A stretch of 64,000 bases of DNA from Streptomyces sp. I6 (GCA_003725745.1 RHDP01000001.1:2201501-2265500), one strand, 5' to 3'; numbered from the stretch's first letter, positions 45,061-54,320 are shown. Numbers and translations: made by a program. The notes: a model not told the origin generated them from the sequence alone.

Positions 45061-47249
45061 TCAGGGGGTCTCCGCACCGCTCGTCCTCGCCGTGCAGAAC
45101 GCCACGGTCAGGTCCCGGACGAGGGCCTTGCGCTCATAGTCGTCGAACTCCACCAGACCTCGCAGGGTGAGCCGTTGCACGGTGTCGTCCACCGCGTCGA
45201 CCACCGAGCCGAGCACGGTGTCGCGGCGCTCGGCCTCCAGGACCGCGACCCGGCGGCGCCGCATCGCCGCGGCCACCTCGGGCGCGTACTCGATCCGCGT
45301 CGGCTGCGCCGAGAAGACGTCGATGCCGACCGGGGCGCACTCCGCCGCGAGCGTCTTGGTCAGGACGTCGCCGACGGCCTCGGCATTGCGGAGCGTCGGA
45401 CGCAGTTCGAGCGCGGGACCCCGCCCGCAGGCGGGGCGGAGGCGTCGGCCGGAAGCCGGGAGAACACCCGGGACAGGGCCGCCTCCACCTGCTCCCGCAG
45501 ATACGACTCGTGGTCCGCGAGCCCGAGTACCGCCCTGGCCGTGTCCCTGACCCGCCACACCACGAGAACGACCGCCTCGAGTGCGGTCCCGTCGGCGTCG
45601 ACCGACGGCATGGGGTCACTGCGCCAGTGCCGGAGCCGTACGTCCACCCGCCTGCGGAGCAGCAGCGGGCTCACCCACAGAAGACCGCTGCGGCGGACGG
45701 TGCCGCGGTACTCCCCGTACAGCGTCAGCACCCATGCGTGGCCCACCTTGCCTCGGGCGAGCCCGCCGAGCGTGAACAGCGCGACGGTCAGGGACACGGC
45801 GAGCAGGACCCAGTGCACGAACCCGAGTCCGGTGTAGGGCCGCTCGCCCAGTCCGAAGAACGTCGTCACCTCGGGCGGGAAGGCCCCCGCCCAGTGCAGC
45901 ACGGCCGCGCAGCCGACGAGGGAGAGGGCCCCGGCGAGCAGGGCCGCCCAGCCGGGCAGAACCGGGCCGGGCCGCTCCGTCAGCTTGGGGTCGGGCGGAG
46001 GCACGGCCCGCCGGCCGGACCGGCCGGCGTTCTGCGTGAAGCGGCGCCCGGCGGGGAGTGCCAGCGGGGGCATGGCGATGGTGTCCGGCCCACCGTCGCC
46101 GTCGGCATCCTCCCTCGCTCCGTCCGCACCCGGGACGCTCCTCCGCTCGTCCGTGAGCCACGCGGCACCCGCGGGGGCGGTCGTCCCGTCGTGCGGGCGG
46201 GCGGCGCCCGCGCCCTCGGCCTCGTCCTTCCGCCTGCCCGCGTCGGTCTTCTCCGCCGCGCCCCGGGCGCCCGCCCCGGCGGTCGCGACGGCGTCCCGGT
46301 AGAGCAGGTGGACGGGAATGGCGCCGGTGGTCTCGGTGCCGATGACGACCGTCCGGCGACCGCCCGCGCCGCTGAACTGCCGCTCGAAGCGCTGGGTCGC
46401 GGGCGCGGTGCCGGACACGCCCCCCGCCTTTGCCCCACCGGCATCGGACGGGGCGTCCGGGTGGGTGCCGGCGGCGGTGGGACCGGTCGTGGTGAGGCCG
46501 GGCGAGGTGCCGCGGGGCGAGGTCAGGCCGGGCGTAGGGGGAGCTGTCGCCGTCGCACCGGGCGCGGTGAGAGCAGCCGCGGGCGCAGCAGGCGCGGTGA
46601 GAGCGGGCCCGGCGGTATCGACCGCCCCGGAGTCCGCCCCGGCCCCCTCACCCGCGGGGGTTTCCCGGGCGGGGGCGGGCAGTCCGCCATCCGCGGACGC
46701 GCCGTGCCCGGTGCCGCCGTACGCGCCCGAGAGGACGTGCGCGGCACGGGCACCGGGCGCGAGGCGGTCGGCGAGGCGGTCGGGGGCGGCGTATGCGTCA
46801 GGAATACCGGGCGGGTCGAGCGCACCGGGTGGGTTGAGCGCTTGGTGCGCATCGCGAGCGCAGGGCGCGCCGGAGGCGCCCGGAGAGTCGGGGGCGCCGG
46901 GCGGACTCGAGATGCCGGCCCGGGCGGGCGTGCTGGACGGGCTGAGGACGCCATGCGCACGGACGGCGCCGAGCGCGTCACGGGCGCCCAGCGGGTCGGT
47001 GGCGCCGGGCGATTCGGGGGCGGCGTCGGACGCGGCGCACGCCTGCGGGCCCGAGGGGGCCTCGGGCAGGGGCGTACCCGCCGCCGTGATGCCCGCGACG
47101 GGGATCCCCGCGCTGCGGACGGCGGCCGGGGCGGAGGCCAGCCGGCCGAGCGTGAGGGAAGAACCCGGTGGGTCCTCGGAGTAGGGGGTTGTCGGGGTCA
47201 CCGCGGTCGCCTCCTCGCGGGGTCGGTGCACATCGGACTTGTCGGTCAT
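45061..47249 (-). pseudogene. SPFH/Band 7 domain membrane protein, frameshifted
   Basis: About 729 aa if repaired. An extremely Ala/Pro/Gly-rich ~360-aa N-terminus, a positively charged spacer, two helices (LLAGALSLVGCAAVLHWAGAF and HWVLLAVSLTVALFTLGGLA), then the SPFH domain (ALEAVVLVVWRVRDTARAVLG, later EVAAAMRRRRVAVLEAERRDTVLGSVVDAVDD). The domain is split: the first frame runs off after SAPPAGG and the second resumes at LELRPTLRNAEAVGDVLTK. One missing base in the CCCC at 45419-45422 accounts for it. SPFH proteins form membrane microdomain scaffolds. ATG overlaps the stop of the NlpC/P60 gene. Confidence 0.75.
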
Positions 47250-48969
47250 GAGAAGAGCCGCCGCCAGGTCTCGGGGCCGGGGTAGCCGTCGGCCGCCGCG
47301 CCGCGCCAGCCCTGGGTGCGCTGGAACGCCTCGACGCTGCGGCGGTCGGCGTCGCCCCAGCGCGGCCCGGGACGGGGGAGTAGTGCCGGCCGAAGCCCCG
47401 CTTCACCAACTGCCCGCGCAGTGTGTCCACATGGCCGCTGGAGCTACCGGGGCGGAAGTGGCGGTGGCCCGGGAAGGCCGGTGGGGCAGTGACAGCGGCA
47501 CCGACCGGGGGTGCCGCTGGGGATACGGCCGGGGGTACGGCCGGGGGTACGGCCTTCCGCGGAGCGGCCGCTGCCGCCGGCGCCGTGCCGGACCGGGCGG
47601 GAGCGCCCGCCGCGGACGCTGCGGCACGGGGCCCGGCCGGCGCCGATCCCGCCGCGGGTCCGGTCCCGGCCGGAAGGGCCGCGGTGTGACCGGACGGTGC
47701 GGTCCCGGCCGCCGGGGCAGGCGCCGCCTTCCTGCCCGTGCCGTTCACCAGAAGGCTCCAGGTGTCCGGCCCGGGTGCCCCGTCCGCCTCGGCGCCCGTC
47801 CAGCCCTGGGCGCGCTGGAACGCCCGGGTGGCCTGCCGGTGCTCCTCCCCCCAGCGCGACCCCGGACCGGCGGTGCCGTCGACGTCGAAGCCGTACCCCG
47901 CCAGCAGTCTGCCGAGCAGGGCGACGTACGCGTTATCCTCGCCGGGCCCGAAGAGCCCCGCGCCGGGGAACACGGTCCCCTCGCCTCCCGCGAGCTGCCC
48001 GTCCGCGGGGGCCACGCCCTTCAGGGCCTTGTAGCGGTAGGCCTCGTACTGGCCGGAGTTGCTCCAGTAGGCCATGGGCGTGATCTGTCTGCGGGTGTGC
48101 GGCTTGGCCTGCTCGTACGCGACGTACTTGGTGTGCGCGCCGTCCGCCCAGCCCCCGAAGATCGTCACATGGGAGCCCTGGGACGGATCGCCCGCGTTGT
48201 GGAAGAGCAGGATGTCGCCAGGCTGCAGGTCCTTGCGTTCGATGCGCGTCCCGAACTCGGCCAGGCTGCCCGTCCATTCGTTGCCCGGAAGGTGCCAGGC
48301 CATGGAGACGTAACCCGAGCAGTCCTGCCGGTAGCCGTCCGCCCAGTACCTGCTCATGGAGTACGGGACCTTGGCGTTCACCCAGCGCTTCGCCCGGCTC
48401 ACGATGTCGGCGCGGGCCATCGCGCGCAGGCCGGCGGTTCCCGCGGGACCGGCGGCCGGCCCGCCGTGCAGCGGTTCCTGGCCGCCCTGCGGAGTGTCCG
48501 GGTCGGGGCCCGGCCCGCGCCCGGCCACGGCCTGGTCCCCGGCCCGGAGACGGTCCGCGGCAGTGCGGTCCGCCCTGGCGGGGCCTCCTCGTACCCGATC
48601 CGCCCCGGCGGGGTCCGCCCGCGGCCGCGCCCCGGCGGATGCCCGGGCCGGCTGCGGCCGGCCGTGCCCCGCGCGGACGTCCGCCCCACCCGGCCGTGGC
48701 GCGGACGGTGCGGCCAGGGGTGCCGCCGCCTCCGGGCCGGGTGGCGGGGAGGGCCGCGCCGCGGCAGCGGCGAACGCCTCCGAGCCCCCGCCGCCCAGTA
48801 CCGCTCCCACCGCGGTGACCAGGACGAGAGCGCGGCGGGCGCCGTGCGCGGCCGGGTGGCCCCCGGCGCGTACCGGCAGGGCGCGGGCCCGTTCCCTCCG
48901 CTGCCGGGCACAGCCGGGGCAGACGCAGTCACCGGCCGGCTCGTACTCCTCGAACACCGGAACGGTCAT
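47246..48969 (-). CDS. NlpC/P60-like cell-wall hydrolase with two peptidoglycan-binding domains (apparent frameshift)
   Basis: About 574 aa if repaired. Hydrophobic anchor or signal near residues 45-70, a long Ala/Pro linker, then an NlpC/P60-like domain (Cys in YRQDCSGYVSMAW, His in GSHVTIFGGW), a peptidoglycan-binding repeat (TRAFQRAQGWTGAEADGAPG) and a second one in another frame (EAFQRTQGWRGAAADGYPGP, ending WRRLFS). The break lies in GGGGG at 47373-47377; a sixth G restores the frame and the TGA at 47246. Uncorrected, the frame runs on to 46978 as Arg-rich nonsense. Probably a secreted peptidoglycan endopeptidase, co-translated with the SPFH protein. Confidence 0.78.
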
Positions 48970-49122
48970 CCCTTACCCCTCCAGATCGACCACTCTCTCC
49001 CGTCATGACAAATCGCATTTTGACGGAACAAAGAGAAAAAACGACCATCCGACAGGCCGGAAGGTGCAAGGAAATGGTCAGGAGCATCGCCGGGGGTCCG
49101 GTAAAGTTCTCCGGGTCAGCAG

Positions 49123-49196
49123 GCGCCGCTAGCTCAGTTGGTTAGAGCAGCTGACTCTTAATCAGCGGGTCCGGGGTTCGAGTCCCTGGCGGCGCA
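49123..49196 (+). tRNA. tRNA-Lys (CTT anticodon), copy 3
   Basis: Same 74-nt sequence as the copies at 30672 and 44560. TAAAGT at 49102-49107 is a plausible -10 box 15 bases before it. Its immediate 5' flank GTCAGCAG is shared with copy 1. Confidence 0.96.
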
Positions 49197-49218
49197 CTTG
49201 CGATCAGTTCGCTGACCT

Positions 49219-49248
49219 GGGCGTCCTCGGTTTCCGAGGACGCCCTTT
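49219..49248 (+). terminator. Terminator after tRNA-Lys copy 3
   Basis: Perfect 12-bp stem GGGCGTCCTCGG / CCGAGGACGCCC with a TTT loop and a short T-run. Confidence 0.85.
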
Positions 49249-49345
49249 CGCATGGGCGCGGGATCCCGCACGGCGCCCGGCCGCGGGGGCCGAGGCGGTC
49301 GGCGCACGGCGGCAGGGCGGGAGAGCCGCGCCCGGCCGGAACATG

Positions 49346-49512
49346 GACTCGGCCCGACTCGGCCCGACTCGGCTCGACTCGGCCCGGCCCGACTCGGCTC
49401 GACTTGACTCGGACTCGCGTCCAGCCGGCCAGGGCACCGGCTGCACCGGCACCGGTTCAACGGCAAGGGCAAGGGCAAGGGCAACGGCAACGGCAACGGC
49501 AACGACAACGGC
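49346..49512. repeat. Two short-unit repeat tracts in a gene-free spacer
   Basis: The 337-bp spacer 49197-49533 contains a GACTCGGCCC-type tract (49346-49416, period about 10) and an AAGGGC/AACGGC hexamer tract (49461-49512, about nine units). No gene is supported here. Confidence 0.85.
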
Positions 49513-49533
49513 TGAACCGCTACCCCGCCGCGA

Positions 49534-49782
49534 TCACCGCTCGCTCAGGGTCCGCAGCCAGCCGATCACGGCGTTCACCGTCGGGTAGTCGAGTTCGGCG
49601 ATCCGGGCGACGGCACGGATATCGGTCAGCCGTACGGGCAGGCATGCCGCGTCCAGCGCGCAGTGCAGCATCACCTGGTGCGCCTGTGTCGCCGGCAGGT
49701 CCTCCTCCACCCCCAGGCCGGGGCCCAGACAGGCCGAGACGGGCAGCGGCGGCGTCGGGAACGCCGGATGGTCCACGGTCAT
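49534..49782 (-). CDS. Small hypothetical protein
   Basis: 82 aa, ATG 49782. Not recognised. The middle ATQAHQVMLHCALDAACLPVRLTDIRAVARIAELDYPTVNAVIGWL looks like a folded helical domain, possibly winged-helix-like (DYPTVNAVIGWLRTL as recognition helix). Lies just downstream of a transposase remnant, so it could be host DNA interrupted by the insertion. Confidence 0.5.
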   Translation of the reverse strand: MTVDHPAFPTPPLPVSACLGPGLGVEEDLPATQAHQVMLHCALDAACLPVRLTDIRAVARIAELDYPTVNAVIGWLRTLSER

Positions 49783-49806
49783 GGTCGGATCACTCTCTCG
49801 TTCGGG

Positions 49807-50121
49807 TCAGGTCCCCGGGGCGGCCGGCCGGATGCTGCGCCGCCGGCCGGCGGTGAGGCCCCGGATGCCCGCCCGCCGCATCAGCAGCTGGACCGTCCCG
49901 CGGCTGACCGCGATGCCGTGGCGCGAGGTCAGTTCCTCGTGGATGCGCCGGTATCCATAGGTGCCGTGCGACGCGGCATGCACGGCGGTGATGACTTCGG
50001 TGAGCCAGGCGTGGCGGACGGAACGTGCGGAGGGCGGACGGGAGCGCCAGGCGAAGTACCCGGACTCGGTCACCCCCAGGACGCTCGCGGCGATCCGCAC
50101 GGGCAGGTCCTCGTGGGCCAT
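49807..50121 (-). pseudogene. IS3-family transposase OrfB, truncated
   Basis: 104 codons corresponding to the N-terminal HTH_21 part of an IS3 OrfB: FAAVRVMAHEDLPVRIAASVLGVTESGYFAWRSRPPS and HGTYGYRRIHEELTSRHGIAVSRGTVQLLMRRAGIRGL. The whole DDE integrase core (about 170 residues) is missing, so it cannot transpose. Overlaps orfA and would be read as an OrfAB fusion by -1 frameshifting. Confidence 0.82.
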
Positions 50122-50414
50122 CACGCGTACTGCCGCGAACCGTCTTTTGGGGACAGGGCCTCCCGCAGCAGCTCGGTCGTGCGCCGGAGGACGGCCACTT
50201 CGGTCTCCAGTTCCGTGATGCGTCGGCGTGCGGCCCTGAGTTCGGTCCCGGCGTCGGGGAGGTACCGCTGGTGCCGCGCCGGCGGCAGATACCTGCGCCG
50301 CCACTGGTAGAGCGTCCGCTCACTGAGGCCGAGGTCGACCGCGACCTTCTTCACGGGCTCGCCGTCGGCCAGCAGGTCGAGCGCCTGACGGCGCACCTCG
50401 GGTGGGTGACTCAT
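50121..50414 (-). CDS. IS3-family transposase OrfA
   Basis: 97 aa, ATG 50414. Helix-turn-helix (SHPPEVRRQALDLLADGEPVKKVAVDLGLSERTLYQWRRRY) followed by a leucine-zipper helix (ITELETEVAVLRRTTELLREAL), the standard OrfA layout. Near its end the codons CCA AAA preceded by C form a slippery C-CCA-AAA heptamer, suited to a -1 shift into OrfB (K then RRFAAVRV). Intact although the element is dead. Confidence 0.8.
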   Translation of the reverse strand: MSHPPEVRRQALDLLADGEPVKKVAVDLGLSERTLYQWRRRYLPPARHQRYLPDAGTELRAARRRITELETEVAVLRRTTELLREALSPKDGSRQYA

Positions 50415-50667
50415 CGGTGGTGGTCCTCCGGAGGACTGGTGGACGGGCCCGCCTGCCGGCCGGGGGCGGCGGCCCTGGCCGGCGGGCGGTGGGTCGGGGC
50501 CGGCAGACGGTGGGCCGGGCCGGCGGGCCGGTGCGGCGTCGGGGCGCGGCCCGGTCGAGGCACCCGCACCGGACGCCGCTCCTCGGCCGGCGGACCGCGC
50601 CCCGTGCGGCACCAAGGGCTGTCCCTCCCCGCCCTGCGGGCGGACGGAGCTGTTCTCGCAACGCGCC

Positions 50668-51354
50668 CTAGTCGATGTGGCGCCGCAGGGTGACGGTGGG
50701 CCGGAAGTCCCTCAGCGGGTCGACGGCCTCACCGCGCGGTGCGGTCGCGACCGCCTCCCGAAGCAGGGTGACCACCTCGGCGGCCAGGGAGTCGGCGCGG
50801 GCCCGGACGGTGCTGATCGGCTCCCGGCTGCGCTCCAGTTCGCCCAGCCGCCGTTCGAGCCGCGCGAGTTCGCCCCTGGTGTGGCGGCCCAGCGTGAACG
50901 AGTAGGGGGTGGAGACGATGAACTGGTAGGCGCCGGCGAAGGTCTGGCAGCCCTCGCAGTGGTCGTTGACCGCGCGGCTGGAGTTGGCGGCGTTGAGGCG
51001 CGCGACCGTACCGGTGACGGTGACGACCTGGAAGGAGAGGGCTACCGAGCGGCACGGCCTGTCGAGCGAGCAGCCCACGGACCGGGCGACCGCCCTGTTG
51101 CGCGCACCGACGCCGAGGCGTGTCCCCAGTTCACGGACGGCGAACTCGTCGTCGTAGTCGACTCGGTGCCGGGGGCCGGCGGTCGCCCGCGCCTCGTCCA
51201 CCACGATGCCGACGTAGCGGTTGCCGGTCGACGCGGACGAGGCAGCCCCCGCCGGGCCGGCCGTGGCGAGGCCTGCCGTACAGGCGGCGACGAGCATGCC
51301 GAGCCGGGCGACTCTGCGGCCGCTGCGGCCCTGGCGTGGTTTCCGGTGCGTCAC
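50668..51354 (-). CDS. Secreted protein associated with PqqD-M50 protease locus
   Basis: 228 aa, GTG 51354 behind AAAGGAG. Signal peptide (RVARLGMLVAACTAGLATAGPAGA, AxA site near residue 38). The mature part has two Cys pairs (VGCSLDRPCRSV, HCEGCQTFAG), a distinctive FAGAYQFIVSTPYSFTLGR, and a helical charged segment (GELARLERRLGELERS). No known domain. It follows the M50 protease gene by 51 bases in the same direction, so the two are probably one transcription unit. Confidence 0.7.
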   Translation of the reverse strand: MTHRKPRQGRSGRRVARLGMLVAACTAGLATAGPAGAASSASTGNRYVGIVVDEARATAGPRHRVDYDDEFAVRELGTRLGVGARNRAVARSVGCSLDRPCRSVALSFQVVTVTGTVARLNAANSSRAVNDHCEGCQTFAGAYQFIVSTPYSFTLGRHTRGELARLERRLGELERSREPISTVRARADSLAAEVVTLLREAVATAPRGEAVDPLRDFRPTVTLRRHID

Positions 51355-51405
51355 TGTGTGCTCCTTTGCTGGTGTACGGGGATCGGAGGTCGGGGTGGGC
51401 AGGGT

Positions 51406-53262
51406 CTACGGGTCCCGCGTCGCGCTCTGCGACTCCGAGGGGGTCGGGGAGGGTGAGGGGGAACCGGACGGTGTCGCGCTCGTCGTCGGCGACGCGCTGG
51501 GACCGGGACCGGCCGACGGTGAGGCCGAGGTCCGGCTCGGGCTGGGCGTCGGGCTGGGGGCCGCGGTCGGCCCGGCGGCCGTCGGCACGTTCTCCGCGGG
51601 GCTCGCGGAGGGCGGGGCGGTGACGGTGGCCGTGGCGACCGCGCCGACGCCGGGGGCGGCCGCGGGTACGGGTACGGCGGTCTCCGGTGGCGGGCCGTCC
51701 ACGGTGACCGGGTCCGGGGTGGCGCGCCTGGGGGGCTCCTCCGCGGGGGCCGCCGCCGTGGGGCGGACCGTGGGAACGCCGGGCTGGAGGATCGGCGCGA
51801 TGGGTGGCTGCCGTGGCAGCGGTTGCGGGGTCATGCCGGCGAGCCACGCCGCGCAGAGCGCCCCCGCTCCGGCCAGCACCCCGCCGCAGACGGCCACCCG
51901 CAGCCGGGGCTTGCCCTCCGTGGCGCGGGCGGTGGCCTTCACCAGCCGTCCCACCACGCGTACGGCGAGGTACGCGGCGCCGGCCAGGGGGCAGACGAGC
52001 ATGAAGCTTCCGACGACCCCGACGAGGCCGGCGGTGATCTGGCCTTCGGCGAAGGCCGACCAGGTACCCGCCGCCTGCTCCGCCAGCGAGCGCAGGCTGG
52101 TGACGAGCAGGCGGGGCAGGTTCCACAGGACGTAGCCGAGTTCGGCGGCGATCAGGGGCACCATGGTCACGACCCAGCCGGTGACCATGATCCGCGCGGG
52201 GCGCCTGAGCCCGGCCACCTCGGGAGACGGCGGGCGTCCCGGCAGCATGGACCGCAGGATGGGCTTGATCTTCCCGAAGAGGTCGGGGATCCCCGCGAGG
52301 TCTCCGAGGATGTAGTAGCCGTCCAGCCGTACCACCGGCAGCAGTTGTTCGAGGATCTCGAAGTGCACGAGGTAGATCGCGGCGAGGAAGAGCGGCTGGC
52401 CCGTGAGGAGGTACCCCAGGGCGAGGCCCAGCACGAAGACGATGTTGAAGTAGATGCCGCCCAGGTCGGTCCTGATCCGGCCGGCCCGCCCGATGCGGTA
52501 GACATCGGTGACTTCGGTGTACATCGAGGGCCAGATCAGGAAGAGGCCGCAGCCGATGCTTCCCGGTCGTGCGCCGCCGTACCTGCACGCCGACGCGTGC
52601 CCGAACTCGTGGAAGACCAGCGAGGCCACGATGAGCACGAAGACGGCGAGCATCAGCACCGGTTGCTCGAGAACCTGGAGCACCGGGCCGATCGCTCCGT
52701 GCACGGCGAAGAGCCAGACGTCCACACAGAGCGCCGCGATGATCACCAGGACCACGACCGGGGGCCGGTGCAGCCAGGACAGCGCCTGCGCGATACGGGC
52801 CACCTGCCGCTCGTGGAAGATCACCCGATGGCCCTTGAGGACCAGGAGCAGGTCGGTGGTGGGGCCGGCGACCTGGTCGCCCTCCTGCCCGAAGGGGACG
52901 GTGATGCCGAGCGGTTCGAGCTTGTGCTCGATGAGGTACTCGACGTTGTCGGCACTGACCTCGCGGCCGTAGCGGCCACTCACCCGGTGGGAGACGGTCT
53001 CGGTGTTCCGTACGCCGTCGATGGCCTCGGCCACCAGATAGAGCAGCCGGGAGAGCTGGACCACCTGTCCGTCCCCGCGGCGGACCAGGTACTTGCGCTC
53101 CGTGAAGCCGGATCCCTGGTACTCGCCGAGGAACTGGAGTCCCGCACCGAGGCGCGGAACGGGGAACAGCGTCTCCGCCTGCTCGTACGCGGAGGACGCT
53201 TCGCCCGTGTCGCAGGCCGCCGCCCCCACGGGACCGGGGTGGACCTTCTGGCTTCTGGTCAC
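51406..53262 (-). CDS. M50-family membrane metalloprotease with PqqD-like N-terminal domain
   Basis: 618 aa, GTG 53262. Residues about 45-125 (RKYLVRRGDGQVVQLSRLLY..VSGRYGREVSADNVEYLIE) look like a PqqD-type wing, the fold used as RiPP recognition element. Then several membrane helices with the M50 zinc motif HEFGH (His218, Glu219, His222) and the third ligand motif LDGYY (Asp314). After the last helix comes a ~120-aa Pro/Ser/Thr tail. Site-2-type proteases of this build cleave or help export peptides. Directly downstream of three small tandem peptides that may be its substrates. Confidence 0.8.
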   Translation of the reverse strand: MTRSQKVHPGPVGAAACDTGEASSAYEQAETLFPVPRLGAGLQFLGEYQGSGFTERKYLVRRGDGQVVQLSRLLYLVAEAIDGVRNTETVSHRVSGRYGREVSADNVEYLIEHKLEPLGITVPFGQEGDQVAGPTTDLLLVLKGHRVIFHERQVARIAQALSWLHRPPVVVLVIIAALCVDVWLFAVHGAIGPVLQVLEQPVLMLAVFVLIVASLVFHEFGHASACRYGGARPGSIGCGLFLIWPSMYTEVTDVYRIGRAGRIRTDLGGIYFNIVFVLGLALGYLLTGQPLFLAAIYLVHFEILEQLLPVVRLDGYYILGDLAGIPDLFGKIKPILRSMLPGRPPSPEVAGLRRPARIMVTGWVVTMVPLIAAELGYVLWNLPRLLVTSLRSLAEQAAGTWSAFAEGQITAGLVGVVGSFMLVCPLAGAAYLAVRVVGRLVKATARATEGKPRLRVAVCGGVLAGAGALCAAWLAGMTPQPLPRQPPIAPILQPGVPTVRPTAAAPAEEPPRRATPDPVTVDGPPPETAVPVPAAAPGVGAVATATVTAPPSASPAENVPTAAGPTAAPSPTPSPSRTSASPSAGPGPSASPTTSATPSGSPSPSPTPSESQSATRDP

Positions 53263-53329
53263 CGTCCTGCACTTCCTCCCGGAGCGGGCCGCGCCCCCGA
53301 GGACGCGGCCCGCACACGTCCGGGCGTTG

Positions 53330-53545
53330 CTACTGGCTGATCGTGATGGTCTGGGTGGCCTCGGAGACCGCCATGGCGTCCGGGGAGTCGACGTTGGCCG
53401 CGAGCGACTCGTTGTGGGCGTCGACGTAGGCGATGCGCTCGCTCACGTTCGAGGTCCTGACGAAGTTGAACCGGAGCCGGCCCAGGGCCTCGCGCCCGGG
53501 CAGCAACTCCGCGGCGGCCTCGGCGTTGAGCTGGTCGTTGGTCAT
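53330..53545 (-). CDS. Small precursor-like peptide, copy 1
   Basis: 71 aa. Shares with its two neighbours the block EAAAELLPGREALGRLRF, then VRTSNVSERIAYV and AHNESLAANV, and ends in ITISQ. No Cys and no signal peptide. The variable part is the last ~22 residues, from DSPDAM. Third in transcription order, 67 bases before the M50 protease. Conserved front, variable end and adjacency to a PqqD-M50 protein are the layout of a leader-plus-core precursor. Confidence 0.72.
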   Translation of the reverse strand: MTNDQLNAEAAAELLPGREALGRLRFNFVRTSNVSERIAYVDAHNESLAANVDSPDAMAVSEATQTITISQ

Positions 53546-53575
53546 GGTGGAACCCTTCTGGGAGGGAAGCGCCGG

Positions 53576-53791
53576 CTACTGGCTGACGCTGATGGACTGG
53601 GCGGCGGACGACGCCGCGACGGCGTACGGGGAGTGGATGTTGGTCGCGAGCGACTCGTTGTGGGCACTGACGTAGGCGATGCGCTCGCTCACGTTCGAGG
53701 TCCTGGCGAAGCCGAACCGCAGCCGGCCCAGGGCCTCGCGCCCGGGCAGCAGCTCCGCGGCGGCCTCGGTCTCGAGTTCTTCGACGTTCAT
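53576..53791 (-). CDS. Small precursor-like peptide, copy 2
   Basis: 71 aa paralogue: MNVEELETEAAAELLPGRE at the front, then FARTSNVSERIAYV, AHNESLATNIHSPYAV and an end in ISVSQ. It has the same 30-bp spacer with AGAAGG ribosome-binding site as copy 1, evidence of recent duplication. Confidence 0.72.
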   Translation of the reverse strand: MNVEELETEAAAELLPGREALGRLRFGFARTSNVSERIAYVSAHNESLATNIHSPYAVAASSAAQSISVSQ

Positions 53792-53821
53792 GGTGGAACC
53801 CTTCTGGGAGGGAAGCGCCGG

Positions 53822-54040
53822 CTACTGGCGGACGCTGATGGACTGGGTGGCCTCGGAGGCCGCGATGGCGTCCGGCGAGCAGACGTTGGCCGCGAGCGAC
53901 TCGTTGTGGGCGTCGACGTAGGCGATGCGCTCGCTCACGCTGGTGGTCCTGACGAAGTTGAACCGGAGCCGGCCCAGGGCCTCGCGCCCGGGCAGCAGCT
54001 CCGCGGCGGCCTCGGCGTCCAGTTCTCGCATGCCAAGCAT
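53822..54040 (-). CDS. Small precursor-like peptide, copy 3
   Basis: 72 aa, ATG 54040 with AAAGGA upstream; an internal ATG at 54031 is possible. Same conserved blocks as the other two, variable end NVCSPDAIAASEATQ and ISVRQ. It has the only cysteine of the three. First gene of the array, so its upstream region carries the promoter. Confidence 0.72.
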   Translation of the reverse strand: MLGMRELDAEAAAELLPGREALGRLRFNFVRTTSVSERIAYVDAHNESLAANVCSPDAIAASEATQSISVRQ

Positions 54041-54320
54041 GGGTGGGTCCTTTGCACGAAGGGCATGGGCGGACTGCGCCCGTCCCGAGCGCGTCCATTC
54101 ATGCCGGACGATCTGTCTGACGAGATTGGACAGTAGGACCCCGGGCAGCCACCGACAAGGGACCGCACCATCCGGGGCGCCACCGCGACGACACCCCGCA
54201 CCCGGGGAAACCGCAGGTGGGAGAAGTCGCGAGGAGGGCCGGACCCGAAACGGGCCCCCGTGGAACCTCACCCGATCGGCCCAACTCAGTGGATTTCAGC
54301 CGGCAGCGACAGGGCCCCTG
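54041..54320. promoter_or_regulatory. Divergent intergenic region of the peptide array
   Basis: 280 bases between the first precursor gene (minus strand) and the first copy of the duplicated small gene (plus strand). It must hold the array promoter. No clear -35/-10 pair or palindrome stands out. Confidence 0.35.

Noticed and set aside
46978-47245. C-terminal extension of the NlpC/P60 protein
   Set aside because: Arg/Pro-rich nonsense produced by the frameshift; the correct frame completes a second peptidoglycan-binding repeat and stops at 47246.
50668-54040. Lanthipeptide or sactipeptide cluster
   Set aside because: No LanB/C/M, radical SAM, YcaO or similar enzyme, and two of the three peptides lack cysteine.
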